Assembly: GCA_036365455.1 (NCBI GenBank)
Contig: JAWQUS010000009.1
Coordinates: 2,944,001 to 3,008,000 of the forward strand
Direction of reading: 5' to 3'
DNA length: 64,000 nucleotides
DNA from: Macrosoma leucophasiata
Taxonomy: Eukaryota; Arthropoda; Insecta; Lepidoptera; Hedylidae
A program made the translations under genes and the position numbers. This document shows, piece after piece, positions 1 to 9,945 of this stretch; the first letter of the stretch is position 1, and each line of letters opens with the position of its first letter. The notes beneath the pieces are model-generated. The model was not told the origin of the DNA and made no database searches. It worked only from the letters and a program-made list of their open reading frames with translations.

Positions 1-183
1 GTCATAGCGTAATGTAAGCTATCCTATCTCTCAAGTTAGATCGAACTGCACATGGTGTGCGAATTTTATTATAATCGGTTAAGTGGTTTAGGAGTCCATT
101 GAGGACAAACATTGTGACACGAGATTTATATATATTAAGAAGATTAAGATAATGTAAAATATGAAGTAACCGTAAGTAAGTTT

Positions 184-375
184 GACGACCCGGTTAGTCC
201 AGCGGTGCGAAACCACCGTTTGATTCGAAGGGTCGCGGGTTCGATCCTCGCACCGGAACAAATATTTGTATGGCCTACAGATATTTGTTTCGGGTCTGGG
301 TGTTTGTGTATGTGTTGTATGTGTACAACGGCACCCACGACACAGGTTTATACCTACTGTGGGGCTGTGAGTGTA
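184..375 (+). repeat. tRNA-derived SINE (family 2), near full length
   Basis: The left part resembles a tRNA, with an A-box-like GGTTAGTCCAGCGG near 192 and a clear B box, GGGTTCGATCCTC, at 237-249. It is followed by a non-tRNA body rich in TTTGTGT and GGGTCTGGGTG words. Related body sequence recurs at 60778-60875 (plus) and 59674-59757 (minus), so this is a dispersed family and not a functional tRNA gene. It runs into an AT-rich tract at its right end. Confidence 0.75.
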
Positions 376-460
376 AGCGTATTTTTTTTTTTTTTTAATT
401 AATTAATAATTAATTAATAAATTAATTAATAATTAATAATTAATTATTAATTAATTGAAA
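376..460. repeat. AT-rich (TTAA/TAAT)n low-complexity tract
   Basis: A T-run is followed by about 65 bp made almost only of TTAATTAAT-type words. It lies directly at the 3' end of the SINE and is probably its expanded tail. Confidence 0.85.
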
Positions 461-519
461 GGTTTTTTAGTTAATAGAATCACTCAGTGCACTCTTTACA
501 AATGTTTTTTATTCTGCTT

Positions 520-656
520 CTTCGATTCGATGTATTGAAAAAAAAACATCGATGTATACACGATGTTGAAGAGCTAAAAATACATCGGTTCGATTCGATG
601 TATTGATGAAATACATCGAGTGTTTATAAAACATCGATGTATATCGTCCATCCCTA
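520..656. repeat. Fragment of DNA transposon with ATCGAT-rich subterminal repeats
   Basis: Repeated CGATGTATTGA and ACATCGATGTAT words end in CATCCCTA at about 648-655. The same style, with many ATCGAT words and a terminal CATCCCTA, is seen at 15089-15955. Probably one end of a hAT-like element; the other end is not convincing. Confidence 0.4.
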
Positions 657-1231
657 ATCTGTATATTTAACGTGGTAAAAAAACTGTGAAAAAACGTTTA
701 ATTTAGACTGTACCCGATATCCGAATGTATCCGTAACTTATTTCGAGCTCCATAACATGCGTAATTTATATTATGTAGATTACACATATTAATTTTGGCA
801 ACATGTGTTGGCTATTTGTTATTTTGTTTTGTTCCGATTTATTATTTACTTTTAGAAATTAAAAAAAAAAGGGAAAGAAAAATTTGACTTGGGGCAGGAA
901 TCGAACATTCTATCCCAAATTTCTTAAATTTTTAAAATTTACTAATTATTGATTACTTTCTCTTTCTACTCACGCGATGCGCAGGGTTTGGCCACCGCTG
1001 CAAATGAACGGCTTTTTCTCGCTCTCGCCTCATATCCACTGTTTTTTTTTTCCGCTTGAAATAAACTTTCTATGACTCACTTGTACGCGAAACTATCATG
1101 TTTGAATACGTATTAATATTTTTAAATATTTTTGTATATATAGCACACAGTTAAAAGTTACTAAACACCCATGTTTGGCTTTCGTCGGAGGTAATAAGAG
1201 AGACAGTCTCTAGTCTATTACAAAGAACATG
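657..1231. other. No gene seen; AT-rich, one SINE tail remnant
   Basis: No coding signal is visible. At about 868-915 the words GGAAAGAAAAATTTGACTT and GCAGGAATCGAAC match the reverse-oriented tail and T-arm of SINE family 3, seen better at 38985-39095. Confidence 0.5.
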
Positions 1232-1531
1232 TCATTAAGTTGACAGACAAGCAGACGGGCCACCTGATGGTAAGTGGTCACCGTCGCCTATGAACATTTG
1301 CAACACCAGGGGAGTTGCCAACGCGCTGCCAGCCCTGAAGGACTCTTTTGACGCCATTTTTGAAGAACCCCATATTGTAGCACCGAGGGAACACCTCAGA
1401 GGGAAGTTCGTTCCACAATTTACACGTTCTGTGCAGAAACGAACGAGAAAACCGCACCGTTGAGCACTGCCAGGTGTCCAGTCGGTGAGGGTGTAACTTC
1501 TCGGCGGGTAGTACGGTGTAGAAAAAGACAC
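1232..1531 (-). pseudogene. 3' end of a non-LTR retrotransposon RT (degraded)
   Basis: On the minus strand one frame reads KLWNELPSEVFPRCYNMGF followed by FKNGVKRVLQGWQRVG. This is the C-terminal pattern of LINE reverse transcriptases (a LWN-LP motif, then a short basic tail). The 98-codon open frame covering the segment is in another frame, so the real coding phase is frameshifted. Only the last part of the RT and the 3' untranslated end remain, as in a 5'-truncated insertion. The clade cannot be fixed by eye. Confidence 0.6.
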
Positions 1532-1637
1532 GGTGGCACCATGTCCCTACTATATTATTACACTATTTGCCTGCTACTGGGATATTAATTTGCATTTCTT
1601 TCTTTTTTGTTCTGAATTTATGATAAGTATATCTAGT

Positions 1638-2711
1638 TCGCTCGTCGTGATGCGCACCAACACAGCAAAATAAGACCGACATCCAACTTGTTATAGTTGA
1701 GATTAGCGGTCATTCCACACAAGGAGCTTGCGTTTTCTTTATTTTCTCTTGAGTTCTTATTAATTATTTTCTTGAATATTATTCGATCGACGTGACGCGC
1801 ACTAATAATACTGCCAATAAATCCCCGACGGTTAGCTCATGCTGGGAGTATCGATCAGGGGTATAATTCTATACAAAAACCCCATTACATTAATCTCTTA
1901 GTTGTTACTGGTGTGTATTTCTTTCTATACTAACAGATTACCACATTCGCCTGGTTCTTAAATATTTTTCGGTCGACGTGACGCGCACGAATACCGCTAC
2001 TAAATGACACCGACGTACAGCTGTCATTAACGGTAATAGGAGTGTTTCTATACAAAACGTCCATTACATAGTAACGTCCTTCCCATATAGATGATATTCC
2101 CACCTTCAACGCTATTGCCCTATGACGCCCTATGTTGTTTTATTTTCTTTTATACGGTGGCAATCGCCGCGGGGGCAACTGGGAATAATTCTTTTCGATC
2201 GACGTGACGCGCACGAACAGCAAAGTAAATCGACATCCAACTTGCGATAGGGGCGATTAGTGGTCAATCTACACGAGTAGATTACCACGCTGTGCGGCTA
2301 GAGCAGGGTCATTAGTTTGTATTTTCCTTGTAATTTTTATAATTTTCTTAAAAATTTCGATCGACGTGACGCGCACGAACACCGCAAAGTAATTCGACAT
2401 CCAACTTGTGATAGTGGCGATAAGTGGTCAATCTACACTAGTAGACTACCACGCTGGTCGCCTAGAGCCGGGTCATTAGTTTGTATTCTCTTTATAATTT
2501 TTATAATTTTCTTAAAACTTTCGATCGACGTGACGCGCACGAACACCACAAAGTAATTCGACATCCAACGTACGATAGTGGGGATTAGTGGTTAATGTAC
2601 ACGAGTAGATTACTACGCTGTCTGTGAGAGTGCCTCACTAGCATGCATTTTCTTTGTGAATTTATAATTTTCTTAAAATATTTTCGAACGACGTGACGCG
2701 CACGAACACCA
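1638..2711. repeat. Tandem repeat array, unit about 163 bp, about 6.5 copies
   Basis: A conserved core (TCGATCGACGTGACGCGCAC and minor variants) begins at 1638, 1783, 1969, 2195, 2357, 2521 and 2684. The last four starts are 162-164 bp apart and the units are similar throughout, with shared words GACATCCAAC, GTGGTCAAT and AGTAGATTACCACGCT. The units at 1638-2195 are more diverged and irregular (145, 186 and 226 bp). The last unit is cut after about 28 bp by Jockey LINE sequence. No coding potential; it could be a satellite or a repeated untranslated region of an element. Confidence 0.85.
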
Positions 2712-2779
2712 CAATCCCGCCGAAGGGACCAGTTACTCTGGCTCGCGACTTTATCTTTTTGTGTTGCGGAACATTGTAT

Positions 2780-3439
2780 ATTAGCGGTGCCAGCGAAGTG
2801 GGTGCTGCGACGCTTACGGTTGGACGCCCGGGACGAGCGGGAGGAATCTTTCGTTCCTCCGCCTCGCCTCCCGGTTGAACGTCGGGCATTGCCTGTTACA
2901 GGCGGCGTGTGGCCCCTCGCAGTTAGCGCAGCGGGGCACGTCACGGGGCGTGGTGCACTCGGCAACCGGATGGTCGCCGGCGCACCTTAAGCACGGCATC
3001 TGTCGGTGACGGGCGTGGGTGAGAGGCGCGCACTAACGTGGCTCCGCTCCTCCTTTTCTGCTTGTTCGGCTGATGTGTTATACTCGCTGGAGCTGGATGA
3101 TGATCGGTGCCGGGGACGTTTAAAGACGCCTAAGGGTTGGATTTCGCCAGTGGGTATGTTGTGGGCAACTATTTGACGGGCTGGAGCCTTAGGCCTCCGG
3201 CCGGAGCCAAACGCCCGCGGGTTCTTAGGCGGATCCGCCATATCCTCTAACACATGGCCTCACTCGCGGAACGCGGACCGCTCTCGGTTCCCGGAGCTTA
3301 CGCCGCGCCGGTAGTGACGGAGGGCTTTGCTCGACGCGGGTGAGCAGGTAGAAAGTAGAAAAACTATCACTAAGTTCGCACTTGTGCGGGACAAACACGG
3401 GGATGTGACAGTACAGTCGGGTACTGTCCGCCGGGGTGT
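2780..3439 (-). pseudogene. Jockey ORF1 remnant: leader, N-terminus, two zinc knuckles
   Basis: From 3439 to about 3245 (minus) is leader-like sequence. At about 3241 an ORF1 start begins with MADPPKNPRAFGS and contains PARQIVAHNI, matching PARQVVARNI near the start of the longer ORF1 at 11663. After about 80 codons it jumps to the knuckle region: CLRCAGDHPVAEC and CANCEGPHAACNRQC at about 2994-2900 (second and third CCHC units). The PRE_C2HC-like region and first knuckle are missing. Similarity stops near 2780, next to the tandem array. Not functional. Confidence 0.7.
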
Positions 3440-3900
3440 TCATCTACTAGAACTAGACGGTGTGTCAAGGTCATACAGCACCTCCACATGGATAGGCCAG
3501 GGCACGCACTTGGATATCACAATTTCTAGGACGTCCTGTAGCCGGAGGTCCTGACTCGGGCGGAGCTTCGTCTCGCCCAGCAGGACAATGTGAATGTCCT
3601 GGGACTGGACGAGGGTCCTAATTTCGCTAATACCACCCGGATTCCAATACAGAATCCGGAGGTCTGAATGTCTATAGACCATCTTTTTCTTGGTATATGT
3701 TTATAGGCCCGTAGGCCAGTTTTGAATCCGGGTCAGCTCTGCCAACCCCCTAACAAGGGCGGGTACGATGTCCCGCCCGGCCGTATACGCCGTCAGTATT
3801 TCCGTCTGTGTGGATATAAAAATCCCCACTAACGAGGACACCGACGGATGTACGCATGCCTAGACGTCCCGGTTGACCACTCACCATTGTCCAACCTCCA
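3440..3900 (-). pseudogene. Jockey ORF1 C-terminus and ORF2 start with deleted endonuclease
   Basis: Minus strand, from about 3800, reads LVRGLAELTRIQNWPTGL then a stop at 3703-3701, an ORF1 end. The ORF2 start codon follows at 3682, only 18 nt later, showing the native junction between the two reading frames. ORF2 opens with LRILYWNPGGISEIRTL and LLGETKLRP, the N-terminal signature of an APE-type endonuclease. It then joins directly to DVLEIVISKCVPWPIHVEV, which in copy D lies near the end of the endonuclease, so the middle of the domain is deleted. The frame ends at 3440, where a leader-like sequence of another copy begins. Confidence 0.7.
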
Positions 3901-4241
3901 CGCGGGCTGGAGTGCGCTTCGCTGATGACGGAATGCAGGGGCGACGGCAGGTGCGGCGAGGGTGGCGGGGGCGGTGGAGGCGGGGGCCGCCGGCGGGGCG
4001 GCGGGCGCCAGCGGGGCGGCGGGCGCCAGCGGGGCCGCGCGGGCGGCGCGTGCCGCGCGGGCGGCGGGCGCCGCGCGGCGGGCGACTTCGGCGGCGGCGG
4101 TGGGACGCGGTGCACGGCGAGTCCGCCTCCGACGACCTCTTCCTCCGGCTGTCGGGGCGCGACTGGCCCGAAGCAGGGTACTATCATCTCATACCCCCTT
4201 GGGGTATGGGGAACCAAGATCGGGGCGTTTGCCCCCTGCGT
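3901..4241 (-). other. GC-rich Pro/Arg-coding segment inside the LINE block
   Basis: The minus strand is open from about 4284 to 3750 and encodes a long proline/arginine-rich low-complexity stretch from GC-rich CGCC-type repeats. It may be a variable region of an ORF1, since an ORF1 end follows downstream in another frame, but no domain is recognisable. Function unknown. Confidence 0.35.
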
Positions 4242-4289
4242 GGGGTTTTTCTACGCCGGCCGTAGATACGGCCGGCGTAGAAAAACCCC
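4242..4289. repeat. Near-perfect palindrome at LINE junction (23-bp arms, 2-nt spacer)
   Basis: Arms 4242-4264 and 4267-4289 are exact reverse complements separated by GA. They contain CTACGCCGGCCGTA and GGGGTTTTT. It sits exactly where the copy B reverse transcriptase frame loses similarity, so it marks a recombination breakpoint or belongs to the adjoining element. Confidence 0.9.
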
Positions 4290-4290
4290 C

Positions 4291-5731
4291 ACTCGTATTC
4301 TCCGATCGGTCAGGAACGATCGGACCACGCGAACGACTCGGCGGGGCGTTTCAGTGAGGGACAGCTTGTACAGCAGACCATCGTGCCATACGCGGTCGAA
4401 CGCCTTCTCCATGTCCAGGAATACGGCCGCCGTGTTCTCCCTTTTGTTACGGGCGACCGTGAGGTTGTACAGCATCCTCGTGAGCTGTTGGGTGGTGCTG
4501 TGTTCTGCTCGAAATCCAAATTGCTCCGGTCGCACAGGGAGATGTGGGAGAAGGTGCCGCAGCAGGAGCCCCTCGAACACCTTGGAGAGCGAGGAGAGTA
4601 GGGTGATCGGACGGTAAGATGCCGCTTTTGTTGTGTTTTTCCCCGGCTTCGGCAGCATAATCACGTGCCCCTTTTTCCAGATGTTGGGAAAGTGGCCCGA
4701 GCGCAGTATGCCATTGAATAGCCACGTGACTGCGGCTATGGCTCTTGGGGGCAGGTTCCTGAGCGCGGCGTTCGTTATTCCTTCTGCGCCCGGGGCTTTC
4801 CTGGGCTTGGTCCTGGTGATTGCCCGTTTCACCATAGCCGGGGAAAAGAAGATGGAGTCTTCGTCCTCGAGTCCAGCGGCGAAATAGCTCTCCAGGTGTT
4901 GCTCGACTGCTGCGACGTGTTCGACCTCCGAGGTGGTGTTCAGCCGGAATTGTTGTTCCAGATGGTCTGCGTATATCTCCGCGCGGTCCTCAGCCCTGTA
5001 TCTGAGTGTGCCGTCGTCGTGAAGCAGGGGCCTCGTCGGTGTTGTGGACTTTGTGTAACGCCTGCATAGTCTGTGCAGGGCGTTGAAATCGTCCGAGGCG
5101 TCGTCCAGTGATTTCTCCCAGTCCTCGGTGCTGTTGGCCGCTACTTCCGCCCTGACCCGTTCCGTCAGCCTGTTCAGGCGGTTTTTGAGATGGGGGCATC
5201 TGGTTGACTGCCACTGCCTCCTTAGCTTCCTTTTTTCGTCTAGTAGGCGGCGAACTCTGGGTGGGAGGGGTGGTAGGCGTCCTTCGGCCGGTGTCGGGAT
5301 TACCGTTGTTGCCGCCTCCTTGGCTTCTTGGATGGCAGTGGTCAGTCCCGCCGCTAATTTGTCCACTTCATCTGGAGATTCGACGGGCCAGGACGTCGCT
5401 GTGGTCGCTAGCCGATCGGAGAAGAGTGTCCAGTCCGTGTGGTAACGTGGCGCTGGCGGAGATGTTCGCGCCGTTTCAGCCGCCAGGACGGTAATCACGG
5501 GCTGGTGGTCCGACCCCAGGTCCTCGGGAAGCACCTCTAGGGAGAGTTGTGTGGTCAGGTTCTTGTGGACCACCAAGTCGATAACATCCGGTATCCCTAG
5601 AGCGCCGTAGTGAGTGGGCGTGTCCGGGCCGGAGACGGCGTATTTGTGGGCGTCGGCGTCCGCGAAGAGTCTGTTTCCGTTGGGGTTCCTGGTAGACGAG
5701 TTCCATGCCGGGTGCTTGCAATTCCAGTCGT
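4291..5731 (-). pseudogene. Jockey-clade ORF2 copy B: half endonuclease plus partial RT
   Basis: One open minus-strand frame runs from about 5730 to 4251. It starts inside the endonuclease with DDWNCKHPAWNSS, continues through GIPDVIDLVVHKN and the endonuclease end LGSDHQPVI, then enters RT: KAPGAEGITNAALR, MLPKPGK, YRPITLLSSLSK, EQFGFRAEHSTTQQL and motif A VFLDMEKAFDRVWH with its Asp present. It loses similarity after DRRIRVGV at the palindrome, before motif B and FADD. The RT is clearly diverged from copies C and D, so this is a different subfamily. The endonuclease half is joined directly to a leader at 5732; ORF1 and the first half of the endonuclease are absent. Confidence 0.85.
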
Positions 5732-5877
5732 CTACGCGTCTCTATCGCACTCACTGCCGAGCCTATCACTATCTCACTCGCACACTTCCGCGGAACAATA
5801 GTCGCTCGACGCGGCGAGCGGGGTGAGGAGGGAGGGGGGGGCGTGATAACGCGGCGTTATCAGTTAGGGGATGATAC
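5732..5877 (-). promoter_or_regulatory. LINE leader (5' UTR) of copy B, near-identical to 11824-11967
   Basis: This 146-bp stretch matches 11824-11967 with only a few substitutions and one G-run length change. In copy C the same sequence precedes ORF1, so it is probably a LINE 5' leader. Such leaders usually carry an internal pol II promoter; the GAGACGCG on the minus strand could be a downstream promoter element, but that is inference. It contains a 17-bp palindrome (GATAACGC, G, GCGTTATC). Confidence 0.65.
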
Positions 5878-5900
5878 CTCCTGCCCGGGCGGGCAGGAGG
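5877..5900. repeat. Hairpin, 10-bp stem, GGGC loop, between two LINE copies
   Basis: CCTCCTGCCC (5877-5886) and GGGCAGGAGG (5891-5900) are perfect complements around GGGC. It lies between the poly(A) end of copy C and the leader of copy B. Confidence 0.85.
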
Positions 5901-5912
5901 AAAGTGCCTCTA

Positions 5913-6313
5913 TTTTTTTTTTTTTTGTGAGCTTTTTAGCCTTGTGAGGCATAATCTTTTCTCACCCCGGCTATCCTCGCGTGCACAGCTTGACATTGAG
6001 GCGAGTATTGATGAATGGTGTGGTTGTAGGAGGGTTAACATAGGGGGGCGACTCCTCGCAACGTCCGGCCTTAGCCAGGCATTGCGGCACGCCCCGCAGC
6101 GCTTCCGCAACTCAACTAGAGGTGAGGTCGGGCCCCGCAATGACGGGGCCCGTTTGTGTGGTTGGGTTGTCAGGATGGCGGTGATCAATGGGTGGCAAAA
6201 TTCTCACACGCGGCACAGGTACTGGGGCCGCGTCGGTGCCGCTTGGGGTCGTGTCGACCCGCCTTGACCCGGGCGATGGGGGGGGAAGTATCTCACGAGG
6301 CAATGCGTAGCTG
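5913..6313 (-). other. 3' untranslated end and poly(A) of LINE copy C
   Basis: A run of 14 T (5913-5926) on the plus strand is the poly(A) tail of a minus-strand element. The adjoining AGCTTTTTAGCC and CCCCGGCTATC words match the 3' end of copy D at about 12273-12320, confirming a shared terminus. The region also still holds former coding sequence, because a 5-nt deletion near 6383 ended the ORF early. Confidence 0.8.
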
Positions 6314-9268
6314 TCAGGTGGACGACAATGTAGGGGTGCGAATCCGCGGAGGTGTTCGTGAGGTCCGTTGGCGATCGTACATATTACGCGCTAGCCGGAC
6401 CACAAACTCCTCCACCGATTCGACCCTCAGGTCGCGGGCGATGACCTCGTTTTTGACATACCTCCCCGCGCCCGTTATGAGCCTCAGGGCCTGGTTCTGC
6501 TGCACCTGAAGTCGGCGTCGCTGCTCGGCGGAGCACAAGGCGTACCACGCCGGGGCCGCGTACGTCAACCTCGAGCGGATATAGGTCTTGTAAATGCGGG
6601 TTTTTACCCGCAAAGGCAACCTCGACCGCAGCACTGGGCGCAACAACGATCGAGCGGCTGCCGCTCGTGTAACCATATGGTTCACGGTCGGCACCATGTG
6701 CAATGCACGGTCGATGTTGCACCCGAGATACTTGATCGTAGGTTGCCACTCTATATCCTGGCCTCGCAGCCGAAGCGGTGGCAACGTTCGGCGGACCCGC
6801 ATGGCGATCGCGACCGTCTTTTCGACGTTCACAGCCATCCGCCATGCGTCCAGCCACTCCGGCAGCAGATCCAGCAGACGCTGCATTTTTTTTATGGCTT
6901 GATCTAGGCGGGACGACGATGATATGTACGCGCTGTCGTCTGCAAACAGGGCTAGCATGACATCCCTGTCACCCTCACGCAGATGTTCGCGGAGAGTGGG
7001 GATGTCATCTGCGTATGCCGCGTAGAGCGCTGGCGATACACAGCTGCCCTGAGGTACTCCGGCCCGGATGGGGTGCTGACTTGAATCAGTGCCCTCCACC
7101 GAGACGTAGAACCGCCTGTCCCTCAAAAATTTGGCTACCACCCTGTAATGCCCGGGTGGAAGATGGGTCGCTAGCTTGGCCAGCAGGCCCGTGTGCCATA
7201 CTCGGTCGAATGCCTTCTCTATGTTGAGAAAGACAGCGACCGAGTACCGCCCCCTGTTGGCCTCGCTAGTCAGATGGTGCACTACTCTCGTCAGCTGCTG
7301 TGTTGTCGAGTGTCCGCGAAAGCCAAATTGCTCCTCCCTGCATGGGAGGAATGGTCTCAGCCTCCGCAGCCATAGACGCTCGAACAACTTGGCTATGTGT
7401 GAGAGTAGGGTTATTGGGCGGTAGCTTGAGGGATGTCGGCGGTCCTTGCCCGGTTTGGGGAGGACAATAATTTTCCCCAATTTCCACTCTTGGGGGAAAT
7501 GACCGGTCCGGAGTATGCCGTTGAAGAGTCTGGTAAGGGTCACCAGGCTCTTCCACGGCAGATGGCGGAGGGCCGCGCATGGGATACCGTCCGGCCCCGC
7601 CGCCTTCCGTGTGGAAAGGCGGTTGACGACTCTACGCACCTCTAAGGGGGAGATAAAATCATCCCCAGGTAAGGGCGGAGTAGGGGCCGACAATAATTCC
7701 CTTACACGGCCCTCGCATGCATCGTAATGCTCGGCGACAGCAGCGTCGGGGGAGGGTGGGTTGGGAGTTAAAACTCCTTCCAAGTGCGTGGCCAGGATCT
7801 CGGCCCTATCTTGCGGCCTGTACTGCCTATTTCCCGCTTCATCTAGGAGCGGGTATATAGGGGCTGAGTCGTGAGTGAGGGCTTTGGTGAGTGCGTATAG
7901 CGTTGTATCATCTTCGGCCGCCCGGTCGATGGTATCATCCCAGGCGGCCCCGCGATGCGCACCCACGGCTTCGTGCACCTCCTCAGTTATTTTGTTAAGA
8001 TCGCGCTTGACTGACGGGCACCGGGTCCGCGCCCACAGTTGGCGGAGGGTGCGCTTTCGGCGTATTTTGGATTGGAGCGAGGCGGGCAGGGCATCCCTGC
8101 GGTTGGTTGGAGCTGGTTTGGTGGTTGTGGCCGCCTCTACGGCGGTTTGGATGCTGCTGGTGATGAGGTGGACGGCTGCCTCCACCTCTTCAGGGTTGGT
8201 GATGATGCCCACGGGCCCAGCCTCGCTCATTGTACGCTCGAATGCGCCCCAGTCCGTTCGGCGACGTGGCGGGCGCGGTACGGTATAGCGCGTACGCGGG
8301 TCGCGCTGGCGTTGTGGTTGTGGCACGTTGAGCTCGGGCCGTGCGCCAATGGTTGGCGGCATAGCCCGCTCTGGGAAAACGGTGTATGGGGCCCTCACCG
8401 CCTGAGGTACGGCGGCGACGGGCCACATAGTATCGGCGGCGGTCTGTGTTGGGTGCATGATTGCACCCTGCGGTGCGCCCAGGGCCGGAAAATCGCTAAT
8501 ACTTCCTTTTTTACGACCTTTCCGGCCTCTGGGCCTCCTCCTCTTCGGTGGACGACTGTTGGAGGGCGGCGCCAACGTGCTCAGCAGGGGCTGCTGGGCT
8601 GCCCCGCCGTGCCATGCTGCTGGTGCTACTGCCGGCCGCGAATGCGCTATTTGCGGCGCGGCCGGCAGCATCTCGAAGTGGTGCGCTGGCGGGGGGTGCT
8701 GTGTAGGGGCGTTGGGTGGCATGCCCGGGAGGGGCGGGGGGATCCTCTCGTTCCTCCGCCTCGCTTCCCGAACAAATACAGGGCACTGCCTATTACAAGC
8801 GATGTGTGGCCCCTCGCAATTTGCACATCGCGGCTGGTCCCGTGGGGTGGCACACTCCGCGACCGGGTGGTCGCCGCCACACCGGACGCACCTCATCCGG
8901 CGGTGGCAGTTGTAGGACGCGTGGTTGAACCCTTGGCATCGGTGGCATTGTGCTGGGCCCACGCGTCCACGCCATGCCTTGATGGTTACGCCCCTCATGA
9001 AGAGGAGCGTGTCGATGGCGTATAATCTTTGGAGAGCCGCCTCATCCATATGTCCCAACTGGACGTATATAGAGCGGCTCTCCCGGCCTCTCTTGCCTAC
9101 TATGGGCTTGATCGCGGTGGGTTGAAATCCCTTCTTCCTTAGGGCCTCCTCAATATCCTCTGGCGGAGTGTCCATGGGCAGCCCCCTCAGGCATACCTTG
9201 GTCGGCCGCTCGCTTTCCAGGGCGTAGCTGTACCACGTCAACTCCTTGTCAATGGAGGACGCGGTCAC
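6314..9268 (-). CDS. 984-codon ORF1 zinc-knuckle / RT fusion lacking endonuclease (Jockey LINE copy C)
   Basis: The frame starts inside ORF1. It has a PRE_C2HC-like region (about residues 20-95, PTKVCLRGLPMDTPPEDIEE), then three zinc knuckles: C108-C111-H116-C121, C127-C130-H134-C139 and C148-C151-H155-C162. After a Pro/Arg-rich linker with RPPKRRRPRGRKGRKK it passes directly at about residues 325-335 into the post-endonuclease linker of ORF2 (RPPRRRTDWGAFERTM), then RT with YRPITLLSHIAK, EQFGFR, AGVPQGSCVSPALY and FADD at residues 775-778. No endonuclease lies between. Motif A reads FLNIEKAFDRVWH: residue 682, Asp in copies B and D, is Asn (codon 7225-7223), so polymerase activity is probably lost. 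The C-terminus is shortened by a 5-nt deletion near 6383. A long open relic rather than a working gene. Confidence 0.85.
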   Translation of the reverse strand: MTASSIDKELTWYSYALESERPTKVCLRGLPMDTPPEDIEEALRKKGFQPTAIKPIVGKRGRESRSIYVQLGHMDEAALQRLYAIDTLLFMRGVTIKAWRGRVGPAQCHRCQGFNHASYNCHRRMRCVRCGGDHPVAECATPRDQPRCANCEGPHIACNRQCPVFVREARRRNERIPPPLPGMPPNAPTQHPPPAHHFEMLPAAPQIAHSRPAVAPAAWHGGAAQQPLLSTLAPPSNSRPPKRRRPRGRKGRKKGSISDFPALGAPQGAIMHPTQTAADTMWPVAAVPQAVRAPYTVFPERAMPPTIGARPELNVPQPQRQRDPRTRYTVPRPPRRRTDWGAFERTMSEAGPVGIITNPEEVEAAVHLITSSIQTAVEAATTTKPAPTNRRDALPASLQSKIRRKRTLRQLWARTRCPSVKRDLNKITEEVHEAVGAHRGAAWDDTIDRAAEDDTTLYALTKALTHDSAPIYPLLDEAGNRQYRPQDRAEILATHLEGVLTPNPPSPDAAVAEHYDACEGRVRELLSAPTPPLPGDDFISPLEVRRVVNRLSTRKAAGPDGIPCAALRHLPWKSLVTLTRLFNGILRTGHFPQEWKLGKIIVLPKPGKDRRHPSSYRPITLLSHIAKLFERLWLRRLRPFLPCREEQFGFRGHSTTQQLTRVVHHLTSEANRGRYSVAVFLNIEKAFDRVWHTGLLAKLATHLPPGHYRVVAKFLRDRRFYVSVEGTDSSQHPIRAGVPQGSCVSPALYAAYADDIPTLREHLREGDRDVMLALFADDSAYISSSSRLDQAIKKMQRLLDLLPEWLDAWRMAVNVEKTVAIAMRVRRTLPPLRLRGQDIEWQPTIKYLGCNIDRALHMVPTVNHMVTRAAAARSLLRPVLRSRLPLRVKTRIYKTYIRSRLTYAAPAWYALCSAEQRRRLQVQQNQALRLITGAGRYVKNEVIARDLRVESVEEFVVRLARNMYDRQRTSRTPPRIRTPTLSST

Positions 9269-9945
9269 GAGGTAGGCTTGTACCGCCCTGTATTCGTCGG
9301 CCGACCTGGGGATGAAGCGTACCCCTGGCCGTAGGTACGCGCGTGCGGTAGGTAGCCCAACTTGGCTGTTATAAAAGCAAAATGCTTGTGCCAGTTGGGC
9401 ATCCGCTCTACCACGATGGGTGGGTACGAGGCTCTTACTTGGTCGGTAGGTGCTGGTGGTGGTGATTTCGGCGGTGACGCCGGTGCAGCGGCCGCCGCGG
9501 CGTAGCTACAGGGCGGCGGCGTGCTTCCTCGAGCCGGCGACGCCGGGGTATTCGGGCGGAGGGGGGTGGAAGAGGCGGCGGCCTGCGATTCCACCTCCAT
9601 GGTCGAGGTCGACCGGCGCGGCGACTCGATGGCCACGTAGCTAGTCGATGGACTTGGTGAGGCGGGGGAGGTGGGCTGCGAGTCCAGTGGGGAGCTGCTC
9701 TCTTCTTCCTCTGCCTGCTCATAGTCCTCGTCTGAGGAGGTAATATGTCGCGGGCGTTTGTCATCCCGCGACATTTGTTCGGAGGCGCCCGAAGATTCCG
9801 CCTCTCTGCGGCGCCTCTTCACACTATCGGCGGCCGCAAACTCAGTTGCGAGCGCCGGATAGTGTAGGGCGGCTGCGTCAGCCGGAGTCTCCGTCCTAGC
9901 GTACGTTGTTTCGCTCTCTCTAGGGCGGGCGATAGGCGATACCGC
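9265..9945 (-). pseudogene. Second ORF1 N-terminal half (copy C), one frameshift from the 984-codon frame
   Basis: It begins near SPIARPRESETTYAR (about 9939) and runs through low-complexity Ser/Pro/Glu sequence to GYLPHARTYGQG. There a single G is missing at about 9325 relative to the paralogous copy (GQGVRF at about 10858), so translation shifts. Restoring that base in thought would connect it to the frame at 9268. It lacks its own ATG and is joined head-to-tail to the preceding ORF1 copy. Confidence 0.75.

Noticed and set aside
1..183. Coding or regulatory content at the left edge
   Set aside because: Nothing recognisable; only short AT-rich sequence before the SINE.
3925..4617. 230-codon Gly/Arg-rich plus-strand ORF
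   Set aside because: It is the reverse of a Pro/Arg-rich LINE segment and crosses a palindrome and an RT fragment.
8039..9025. 328-codon plus-strand ORF opposite the Jockey LINE
   Set aside because: It is a GC-rich shadow of the minus-strand zinc-knuckle/RT frame with no motif of its own.
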